Source: Streptomyces sp. HUAS ZL42 (GTDB taxonomy: Bacteria > Actinomycetota > Actinomycetes > Streptomycetales > Streptomycetaceae). From it: 64,000 nt of DNA. The DNA lies in NCBI RefSeq assembly GCF_040782645.1, contig NZ_CP160403.1:9802887-9866886 (forward strand). Reading direction: 5' to 3'. The notes under the pieces are model-generated. The model saw only the letters and a list, made by a program, of their open reading frames with translations, was not told where the DNA came from and did no database searches. A program made the position numbers and the translations under genes. Below are positions 53,578 to 61,069 of the stretch, piece by piece (the stretch's first letter is position 1; each line of letters opens with the position of its first letter).

Positions 53578-53812
53578 TGTAGGGCCCGCGACTTCGCTGG
53601 CAGCGTGTCCTGCGGAAACGCCGAAATCCGCGGTCGGTTAGCAGCGGTGCTGACGGTCGATCACGAGCACCGCTGCACCGGCGGAGCCCGAACTCGCCAT
53701 CGTCCGACTGCCGAACGTGCAGGTCACGAGATCGACTGCTCACCGAGCCGCGGATTTGCTCGGACAGTGCTCATGATCCGCCGACAGTGCTCACGAAGTC
53801 GCGGATCCTACA
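53578..53812. mobile_element. MITE-like element, 235 bp
   Basis: Inverted ends TGTAGGGCCCGCGACTTCG (53578-53596) and CGAAGTCGCGGATCCTACA (53794-53812) match at 17 of 19 bases, and the first also matches the end of the IS5-type fragment at 49151 (TGTAGGATCCACGACTTCG). The interior has no gene, but shares TCCTGCGGAAACGCC with the IS end. This fits a short non-autonomous element moved by an IS5-type transposase. Confidence 0.65.
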
Positions 53813-53984
53813 TGGACATTGCTGGACCCGTGCCGTTGAGGAGCTCGTTGATGAGCTGCTCGGTCTCTATCTTTATCTAGGGGTGGGTTGGGTGTGAGGC
53901 ATGTTTGGTACGGCTGCCACCTGGCTGTGTAGTGGTTTTGGGTGAACTGCTCCGGCGTGTGGGGGAGTTGGTTACGTTCGGCAT
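53813..53984. other. Intergenic stretch before recombinase trio
   Basis: 172 bp with no gene; more AT-rich than average around 53860-53880 (TCTATCTTTATCTAGG). It may contain the left end of the Tn554-like element and the promoter of its first gene. Confidence 0.4.
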
Positions 53985-55142
53985 GTGGAGACCGCCTACA
54001 GGGCAGAACGTGCTATTTCGCCTATATCCGGCACTGTGCGTTGGGTGGTGGTGGAGTCCGAGAGCTATGCCCTGCACCTGGAAGCGACCGGCTATCTCGC
54101 CTCGCTGCGTGCGAGGGGCTGTTCGCCGAACACCGAGCGCGTCTACGCAGGACGCCTGGCCCTTTACCTGAACTACTGCGGTGCGAGGCGTCTTGCGTGG
54201 AGTGCGCCCGGTTTTCTGGGCCTGTGCGGTTTGCAGCAGTGGCTCATCGAGGCGCCACTGCCTGCCCGCAACGGGCGCCTGGTGCCTGAGGGGGTCCGCT
54301 GCCGGTCGCGGGGAACGGCGAACGCGGTGCTGACGGTGGTGTCAGAGTTCCTGCGATTCGGCGCCCTGCACGGCTGGGTGTCGTCGGGGACGACCGATCT
54401 GCTGGCCCAGCCCAAGCTGCTGCGGTTCATCCCGCCCGGCTTCGACGTGGGGGAGCGGGGCGAGCGCCGGCAGATCCAGGCGGCCGCGTTCCGCTTCAAA
54501 ACCGTCCAGGCCGGCTACGAGGACCTCAGCTCCGCCCAGATCCGCCACATGATCGCGTCCGTGCCGCGGGCGAGGGACCGTTTCCTGATCGCGTTGCTGG
54601 CGTGCACCGGGCTGCGGATCGGTGAGGCGCTCGGCCTGCACCGCGAAGACCTGCACCTGCTCGCCTCCTCACGGCCGGTGGGCTGCGGAGTCGACGGCCC
54701 GCACCTCCACGTCCGCCGCCGCACCGACAATCCCAACCGGGCCCTGGCCAAGTCCCGCTTCCCGCGCAGCGTGCCCGTCACCGCCGACCTGGTCGCCCTC
54801 TACACCGACTACCAGTACGAACGTGACCGGCTGCCAGGGGCGGCGTCCGAGCCGATGGTGTTCGTGAACCTGTTCCGCACGGCGCGGGGCAGGCCGATGT
54901 CGTATCCGAACACCAAGGAGATGTTCGACCGGCTGGCCGGCCGGGTCGGCCATGCCTGCCGCCCGCACATGCTGCGGCACGCGGCGGCCACGCGCTGGCT
55001 GCGTGACGGCGTGGACCGCGACGTGGTGCAGCGTCTGCTCGGCCACGTCTCCCCGCTGTCGATGCAGGCCTACCGCACCGTCGGCGACGCCGAGTTGCGC
55101 GCCGCGGTCGAGCATGTCGCCTCCTTGCGGGAGCGGCCGTGA
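53985..55142 (+). CDS. Tyrosine recombinase, TnpA-like (Tn554 group)
   Basis: 385 residues from GTG 53985; the start is uncertain because several GTGs follow. N-terminal SAM-like core-binding domain (YLASLRARGCSPNTERVYAG) and catalytic domain with Arg211 (CTGLRIGEALGL), a Lys in the beta-hairpin area (RALAKSRFPRSVPV), His328 and Arg331 (HMLRHAAATR), a second His (LLGHVSPLSM) and the nucleophile Tyr363 (MQAYRTV). It is the first of three genes overlapping by 4 bp (GTGA, then ATGA), the layout of Tn554-type transposons where TnpA and TnpB insert DNA at one target and TnpC directs orientation. Confidence 0.88.
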   Translation: METAYRAERAISPISGTVRWVVVESESYALHLEATGYLASLRARGCSPNTERVYAGRLALYLNYCGARRLAWSAPGFLGLCGLQQWLIEAPLPARNGRLVPEGVRCRSRGTANAVLTVVSEFLRFGALHGWVSSGTTDLLAQPKLLRFIPPGFDVGERGERRQIQAAAFRFKTVQAGYEDLSSAQIRHMIASVPRARDRFLIALLACTGLRIGEALGLHREDLHLLASSRPVGCGVDGPHLHVRRRTDNPNRALAKSRFPRSVPVTADLVALYTDYQYERDRLPGAASEPMVFVNLFRTARGRPMSYPNTKEMFDRLAGRVGHACRPHMLRHAAATRWLRDGVDRDVVQRLLGHVSPLSMQAYRTVGDAELRAAVEHVASLRERP

Positions 55143-57657
55143 CCACCCCGGCCGCCGTGCCGGCCGATCCGGCCGCAACGCCGCGGGACGCTACGACGAC
55201 GGCTGCCGCGGCCTCCAGCGATGAAGCCTGGGTGAAGTGGCTTCGCGAGCACACCGACCCCGAGTGGCGGCCGACGGAGTGGCGGGCGCAGGTGTGGCTG
55301 TTCACCGGAAGCCCCCACGAGCCACGTACCTCTGTCTCCGGGTGCCGGACGGTCGCCTGCCCAGAGCTGGTGTCGCCGGCCAACGGCTACTGCTCGCTGT
55401 GCAAGACGGCGCAGCTGCGCTCGCCGCTGCCCGAGGAGGAGTTCGCCCGCACTTTCACGCCGGTGCGGAAGATCGCGCGGGCGGGCGCGCCCCGGCCGGC
55501 CTGCCTGGTCACGCGTGACGGTCGGCGCTGCGCGCGGCCCAGCCACTGCAAGGGGCTGTGCAGCAGCCACTACGTCCAGTTCAAGAAGTATGCCGAGAAG
55601 CACGGCCCGGCCGGATGGCACGCGCAGGCGACGCCGTTCGCCCGGACGGCTGTGTGCCTGGTGCCCACGTGCGAGCTGCCCACCCTCTACACCCACGGCC
55701 TGTGCCCGCATCACTCCCGCAAGTTCAGGACACACCGGCGCACCCAGCCGGACGCATCGATCACCGAATGGGCGGCACGTCAGATGCCCTACCTCGCCGC
55801 CCACCAGTTCAGCCTCGCCGGCCTGCCCCAGCCGCTGCGCCAGGAGATCCTCTACGGACTGCAACAGGCCGACCCCTGGCTGCGCATCTTCGAGCCCTGC
55901 CAGGCACGCCGCCTCGTACGGGACCTGGCCGGCACCCTCACCCTGACCGGGAACGGCACCGACAGCACGATCTGCCCGCACTCGAGCGTCGCGGTCCTGC
56001 GGCTGCTCAACCGCGTACGCACCGCAGTGAAGACCGGCTACGCCCAGCACCGCGGCACCGCACCGGCCGCGCACGAGATCCTGGACCTGAGAGCGCTGGG
56101 CCAACGTGCCCGCACACCCGCCGGCATCCGCTACCCCAAGACCGTCGACCTGCGCACCATCAGCCAACGGTGGCTGCGCGAAATACTGCACACCTGGACC
56201 ACCCAGCAGCGCCCCGACGCAGACGCGTTCGCCCGCACCCTGCGCGGCGTCGAGCTGGCCTCCCGGGCCCTGGCCCACCGCCCGGGAACCGCCGACCCCT
56301 CCGCCCTGCGCTACGACGACGTCACCGCCGTCGTCGAGGCCTTCCGCACCGCCCCCAAGCTCGACGGCCAGCCCGCCGGCTGGAGCTATCGCGTCTCCAT
56401 AGCCAGCCACTTCTTCGCACTCATCGACTACGGCCGCCGCTGCGGCACCGCCCCCACCCTTGCCGCCGCCTTCGTCCGCGACCCCCTCACCCACCGCATC
56501 GCCGTGGAGGAACCCAACGAGGACGAGATCGGCACGGCCATCCCCGAGCCCGTGATCCGCCAACTCGACGCCCACCTCGACCTCCTCGGCCAAGGCCGCC
56601 TGGTCCGCGGCCGACGCACGCTCGCCACCCCAGACCTGCAGCTGATGTACCGCACCCTGTACATCCTGCTCAGAGACACCGGCCGGCGCCCCAACGAGAT
56701 CGTTTCCCTGCCTCGCGACTGCCTGGAGACCCGCAGCGACCAGATCTCCCTCGTGTGGAACAACCACAAAGCCCGCCGCATGCGCAGACGCCTGCCCATC
56801 ACCACCGACACCGCCAACGCCATCCGCACCTGGCAGGCCCGCCGGACCGGGCTCGAGTCCACCCTGCCGCCCACCGGCGCAGACCACCTCTTCCCCGCCC
56901 TGACCCCCCTGGCCACCCGCCGCCACCTGCACACCAGCTACCTGAGCCAAACCCTGCGCCTGTGGGTCGACAGCATCCCCCACCTCTACGGCGAAGGAAC
57001 CACCCCCGACGGCCGGCCGCTGGACTTCGACCGCTCCCTCATCTACGCCTACGCCTTCCGCCACTCCTACGCCCAGCGCCACGCCGACGCCGGCACGCCC
57101 CTCGACGTCCTGTGCGAACTAATGGACCACAAATCCGTGCACACCACCCAGCGCTACTACACCGTCTCCCTGCAGCGAAAACGCGACGCCGTCACCAAAC
57201 TCGCCGCCCACGTCGTCGACAACCACGGCCATCCCCGCCCCTGCTCCGACACCACCTACGAACTGCGCTCGGTCGCCGTCCCCTACGGCGGCTGCACCGA
57301 ACCCAGCAACGTCAAGGCCGGCGGCACCTCCTGCCCCATCCGCTTCCAGTGCGCCGGCTGCGGCTTCTACCGGCCCGACCCCTCCTACCTCCCCGCCATC
57401 GAGCAGCACATCAACGAACTGCGCGCCGACCGCGAAAGCGCCACCGCCATGGACGCCGCCGACTTCGTCCTCACCGCCCTCACCGCCCAGATCACCGCCT
57501 TCGAACAGGTCGCCAACCGCATGCGCCGCCGCCTGGCCGCGCTCCCTGCCGCCGAACGCGCCGAGATCGAACAGGCCAGCACCCTCCTGCGCAGAGCCCG
57601 CGCAGGAACACCCACACCCTGCTGCCCCTCACCCCCGCCACCAGCCGTCAGCCATGA
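55139..57657 (+). CDS. Tyrosine recombinase, TnpB-like (Tn554 group)
   Basis: Starts at GTG 55139 inside the upstream stop. Residues about 70-210 contain several CxxC and CxxxH pairs (CRTVACPELV, YCSLCKTAQ, CKGLCSSHY, CPHHSRKF), which suggests zinc binding. The catalytic domain has RRPNEIVSLPRDCL, KARRMRRRLPITTD, YAFRHSYAQRHADAG and the nucleophile in TTQRYYTVSL; a C-terminal CxxC region follows (SCPIRFQCAGCGFYRPD). The frame has no stop until 58303 and would read across tnpC; a one-base change near 57600 would give a TGA at 57655-57657 that overlaps tnpC, like the first overlap, and I take that as the true end. It is probably a tyrosine recombinase acting with the neighbouring TnpA-like protein. 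Confidence 0.82.
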
Positions 57658-58223
57658 ACCCCCGAGGCAACCCCCACACCCTCGCCGCCGCGCGCCGCCG
57701 CGACAGCCTCGACAAACGCCAGCGCACCCTCACCGCACTCGCCACCCTCGAACAACAAGGCAACAAGATCACCTTCACGGCCGTGGCCCGCGCCGCCGGC
57801 GTCTCCACCTGGCTCACCTACACCCCCGGCATCCGCGAACACATCGAAAACGCCCAACACCGCCAACGCCAGACCACTGCCGCCTCACCCACCACGACCC
57901 CGCCCACCCCTCCCGCAGCCCTGCGCGCGGAACTAGCCCTGGCCCGCGAGGAGATCCGCGCCCTGCGCCAGGACAAACAGCGCCTGACCGGCATCATCCA
58001 GCAGCAACTCGGCCACCAACTCGACACGCTCGACACCCGGCACCTCGGCGACCGCGTGGACGAACTCACCCAGGAAAACCAGCAGCTCGCAGACAAGCTC
58101 CGGCACGCCACCGACGACAACCACACCCTGCACGCCCACGTCGCAGAGCTGGAAGCCGACCTGGCCGCAGCACGCACAAGCCTGCGCAGAATGATCCGAG
58201 CAGAGAACACCGCGCCCTACTGA
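57654..58223 (+). CDS. TnpC-like DUF6262 protein
   Basis: 189 residues from ATG 57654. N-terminal HTH-like part (RDSLDKRQRTLTALATLEQQ; ITFTAVARAAGVSTWLTYTP), then a long coiled coil (LRAELALAREEIRALRQDKQ; DDNHTLHAHVAELEADLA). This is the DUF6262/TnpC type that accompanies Tn554-like recombinases. The last codons TAC TGA come from the end of an IS630 inserted at 58218; the flanking host DNA beyond the IS begins AA-CCC, so the original stop was very likely TAA after Pro, and only one residue was added. The protein is therefore effectively intact. Confidence 0.82.
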   Translation: MNPRGNPHTLAAARRRDSLDKRQRTLTALATLEQQGNKITFTAVARAAGVSTWLTYTPGIREHIENAQHRQRQTTAASPTTTPPTPPAALRAELALAREEIRALRQDKQRLTGIIQQQLGHQLDTLDTRHLGDRVDELTQENQQLADKLRHATDDNHTLHAHVAELEADLAAARTSLRRMIRAENTAPY

Positions 58224-58831
58224 TTTCCTCGGATTGTTGTCGGGTGGTGGGTGAGGCTGAGTCCGGTGCCGGCAAGGCAGCCGTCGATGAGGTCGTGCCG
58301 TAACTGGATATGGCGAAGTCCGCGGCGGAGGGTGCGTTCGAGGTGGTCGTCGTCGGTGAATGCGGTGTTGGCCAGCGGGCCGCGCCGTAACAGCGACCAG
58401 ACGCCTTCCGCCGGATTCAAGTCCGGTGCATAAGAGGGAAGTTGGACGATGGTGAGCCAGTCGTGTTCGTCCGCGTACTGGCGCATGCCGGCGGCGAGAT
58501 GGGTATTGAGATTGTCCCAGACGAGCACGATCGGGGCCTTGAGCTGGAGGTGCGCGCGCACCGCCAGGTCGCGGTAGTCGCGCCAGGAGAAGCTGTCGCG
58601 CCCTTTGCCCTTGTGCTTGCGGTGGCGGCGCGGCCGGTAGATCAGCCGGGAGGTTTCTCCTTGCTTGTAGCAGCACATGGCGGCGATCGACCAGCGGCGC
58701 CAGGAGCGGCCGCGCACCCGGACCACCGGCGTGTGCCCACGTCGGCCCCAGGTGCGGGCCCGCGGCGGTGTCATGGAAAACCCCGCCTCGTCCTCGAAGA
58801 CGATGTAGGCCCCCAGCGCCGCCGCGGTCAT
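58217..58831 (-). CDS. IS630 transposase, catalytic ORF B
   Basis: 205 residues from ATG 58831, which overlaps the ORF A stop (ATGA). DDE residues appear in AYIVFEDEAGF, IVLVWDNLNTHL and PDLNPAEGVWSLL. The stop TAG is formed by the terminal TA of the IS plus a host G. ORF A supplies the N-terminal HTH. Whether B starts on its own or by -1 frameshifting is not visible from sequence alone. Confidence 0.85.
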   Translation of the reverse strand: MTAAALGAYIVFEDEAGFSMTPPRARTWGRRGHTPVVRVRGRSWRRWSIAAMCCYKQGETSRLIYRPRRHRKHKGKGRDSFSWRDYRDLAVRAHLQLKAPIVLVWDNLNTHLAAGMRQYADEHDWLTIVQLPSYAPDLNPAEGVWSLLRRGPLANTAFTDDDHLERTLRRGLRHIQLRHDLIDGCLAGTGLSLTHHPTTIRGNQ

Positions 58832-59364
58832 TCCACCTGCGGCCACACGTCCTTCTTCCACAGCTCGACCGCATGCTCGTCGCGTTCCAGCGCGCGGCGG
58901 GCCGGGCACTGCCAGGACCAGCCGTGCCGGTGCAGCAGCCGCCAGACGGCTGCCGAGGAGCAGTCGATGCCGAACTTCCAGGCGATCAGCGCTCTGACCC
59001 GTGCCAGGGTCCACCGCTGGTCCTCCCAGCCGTGCTCGGCCGGCCCGAGGGCCAACTCCTCCTCCAGCACGGCGAACTGTAAGTCGGACACCTTGGGAAG
59101 TTTGGCCGGTCCCGTGGAGGCGAGGGCGTCCATCCCGCCCTCCTGCCAGGCACGACGCCAGCGCTCCACCGACCGCTCACTCACCCGCAGATCCCTCGCG
59201 ATCACCGCGGTTCTCTCACTGCGTGCGAACCGCTCACCGGCCTGGTACCGGATCCGCTCACGAAACTTCCGCCGCTCGGCGGTCAGCCCACCGCCCTGCG
59301 CGTACCGCATACCACCGGCCTACCGCAGGGATCAGCATCCGACAACAGTCCGAAGAGATCAGTA
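58218..59364 (-). mobile_element. IS630-family insertion sequence (second copy type)
   Basis: Ends TACTGATTTCCTCGGATTGT (58218) and, read inward from the right, TACTGATCTCTTCGGACTGT are inverted repeats that share about 25 of 29 positions and start with TA. Two minus-strand genes overlap by ATGA. It is a different subgroup from the IS630 at 24976. Both IS630 elements start TACTGA. Confidence 0.88.
58828..59310 (-). CDS. IS630 transposase, HTH ORF A
   Basis: 160 residues from ATG 59310. Paired HTH segments (RTAVIARDLRVSERSVERWR; WTLARVRALIAWKFGIDCSS; AAVWRLLHRHGWSWQCPARR) for terminal-repeat binding, ending KKDVWPQVE and a TGA that overlaps the ATG of ORF B. The N-terminus MRYAQGGGLTAERRK is almost the same as in the IS630 at 25053 (MRYPDGGGLTAEQRK). 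Confidence 0.85.
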   Translation of the reverse strand: MRYAQGGGLTAERRKFRERIRYQAGERFARSERTAVIARDLRVSERSVERWRRAWQEGGMDALASTGPAKLPKVSDLQFAVLEEELALGPAEHGWEDQRWTLARVRALIAWKFGIDCSSAAVWRLLHRHGWSWQCPARRALERDEHAVELWKKDVWPQVE

Positions 59365-59498
59365 ACCCTTGAGACCACGCAGAACCGCCGTGATCGCACG
59401 GCAGCCATCAGCGGCCGGAGCGTTCTACGCCGAGTGCTGCCAGGACGTCTTCGGTGGTGTACTGCGCGGCCTCTTCGCGTTCCAGCCGCGCAGCCATG

Positions 59499-59550
59499 GT
59501 TCTGCTCACGAAAATCGACAGCAGATGTTCAGCAATTTCGACAGCACCCC
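59499..59550. repeat. Inverted repeat, left copy
   Basis: GGTTCTGCTCACGAAAATCG then ACAGCAGATGTTCAGCAATT and TCGACAGCACCCC; the reverse complement is at 60774-60824 with about 85 percent identity. Each copy contains CGACAGCA twice. Together the two copies enclose one unknown gene. Confidence 0.7.
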
Positions 59551-59641
59551 GGCGTGCTTCTTGTTCGATAGAGGCCAGGCCCGAGCGCCGACTCTGGCAG
59601 CGGCAGCAGCTGACGCCGAGCGGTGGCGCCGGGCGACCGGG

Positions 59642-60709
59642 TCAGGACGTCCAGCAGGTGTAGGTGAACCAGGTCTGGACCTCGTCGGCGGACAGCACAC
59701 GAGTCAGCTCGGCCGTCCCCGGGAGCATCGGGAAGAACCGGTCGGCGTTCCAACTGCGTGGGTACATCGGCTCGTCCAGCACGAGTAGGCGGCGTCCCTC
59801 CACAACGGGGATGTCGTCGGGCAGCCCCTCGTTCCAGATCCGCTCCCCATCCGGGGCGACGAGTTCGAAGGCCCCGGTCGCGACGGCCCCGGTGCGCCCC
59901 TGGGCGGGCTCGGGGTCCGTGGCCAGGCGGACGCTCTCCGCCGACGGTGCGGTGCCAGGCACGTGGCCGCCGCCGACGAGCACGTGGGCGAGCAGCGTGT
60001 GCAACTGGAAGTTGTCCCCGATGCCGCCGATACGCACTTCGAACCCGGTCCCGGTGGGCCGGTGCAACACCACCAGGGGCTCGTCGTCCAGGATCGCCAG
60101 CGCGTAGGCCAGGCACTTGAGGTCATGCCGCTCCAGGGCCGCCAGGTCGCGGCAGGCGGGGAGGAGCGCGGATGCGTGCCGACGGCGTACCTCGGTGCTG
60201 CGGCACAGCACGGCCAGCGCGGGAGGCTGCCACTGCTCGACCGAGCACCAGGCCAGCGCCAGCCGCAACGCCTCGTGCGCCTCGCCACCCAGTCGGGCCA
60301 TCAGCGCGTCGTCGATGATCTTCTCATCGGCCTCTGGCAGTTCGTCCCCGGCACCGCCGGCGGCGGCCCAGCGGCGGGCGAACTCCAGGGCATCGAGCAG
60401 GTCCCGGTGGGTGCCGTCGAGGACCGGCTCCGCACAGGCCGCCGGATCGGCACCGCGTTCCACGCAGAAGCCGGCCATCGTCGCCAGCATCGGGCGCGGA
60501 CCGGTGGGCGGAAAGGCAGGGAGTAGCGCGGCCAACCGGGGTCCCACCGGCACGCATTCGGTGCCCGTCGCCGACTGCAGACCACTCACCGCCGCGTTGA
60601 ACGCACGCTCGGTGCGGCCACCGTCGCGAGCGGCCACTGCCTGCTCCAACTCTGACATGACGGCGGCCAGGTCCGCGGCCTTCTGCTTCCTTCTGAAGAT
60701 CACCGGCAC
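59642..60709 (-). CDS. Hypothetical protein in inverted-repeat cassette
   Basis: 355 residues from ATG 60709, an intact frame. The N-terminus is helical (ADLAAVMSELEQAVAARDGG), the middle helical (MLATMAGFCVERGADPAAC; EKIIDDALMARLGGEAHEAL) and the C-terminal part mixed (LVVLHRPTGTGFEVRIGGIG; DNFQLHTLLAHVLVGGG; PVVEGRRLLVLDEPMYPRSW). No membrane segment and no family I recognise. It lies between the inverted repeats at 59499 and 60774 and is therefore probably cargo of a cassette or a small transposon without its own recombinase. Confidence 0.75.
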   Translation of the reverse strand: MPVIFRRKQKAADLAAVMSELEQAVAARDGGRTERAFNAAVSGLQSATGTECVPVGPRLAALLPAFPPTGPRPMLATMAGFCVERGADPAACAEPVLDGTHRDLLDALEFARRWAAAGGAGDELPEADEKIIDDALMARLGGEAHEALRLALAWCSVEQWQPPALAVLCRSTEVRRRHASALLPACRDLAALERHDLKCLAYALAILDDEPLVVLHRPTGTGFEVRIGGIGDNFQLHTLLAHVLVGGGHVPGTAPSAESVRLATDPEPAQGRTGAVATGAFELVAPDGERIWNEGLPDDIPVVEGRRLLVLDEPMYPRSWNADRFFPMLPGTAELTRVLSADEVQTWFTYTCWTS

Positions 60710-60719
60710 ACCTTAGGCC

Positions 60720-60985
60720 CGAGGCCTGACAGGTGTCATCAGGCCACCGTCGTTCGAAGATTCCGGACCGCTCCGTGCTGTCGAAACTGGTGAACATTTG
60801 CTGTCGGTTCTCGTGAACAGAGCCACAGCCATGTCCGCGATGGTCGGCCTCCCGACCTCCCTGGCGACCAATGCCAGTAGGTACGCCTGCAGGGACGTGC
60901 CAGCGCTGGGCAGCGCCGGCCTTGAGGATACGGACCTGCTCCTCGGGCCCGTCCCGGACGCAGAGAGCAGCCATGTCCGCATTCT
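60720..60985 (-). pseudogene. FitA/VapB-like antitoxin remnant
   Basis: Minus-strand reading in two frames: MAALCVRDGPEEQVRILKAG followed, one frame over, by GTSLQAYLLALVAREVGRPT and IADM. That is the RHH fold and middle helix of FitA/VapB antitoxins. The end of the frame runs into the right inverted repeat. No partner toxin gene is present. Confidence 0.5.
60774..60824. repeat. Inverted repeat, right copy
   Basis: Reverse complement of 59499-59550 with about 85 percent identity; contains TGCTGTCGAAACTGG and TGCTGTCGGTTCTCGTGAAC. It sits at the 3' end of the antitoxin-like remnant. Confidence 0.7.
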
Positions 60986-61069
60986 GCAAAAGCGAGACGG
61001 ACCACGGTTGGCCTGCGGCTGGTCGCGGGCGGCAACCTCCGCGCCTGGGCGAGGATGCATTCGCCACAC

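Noticed and set aside
57658..58303. Extension of the TnpB-like frame across tnpC into the IS630
   Set aside because: Arg/His/Pro-rich sequence in the wrong frame over a well-formed tnpC gene; the lack of a stop is better explained by a small frame change near 57600.
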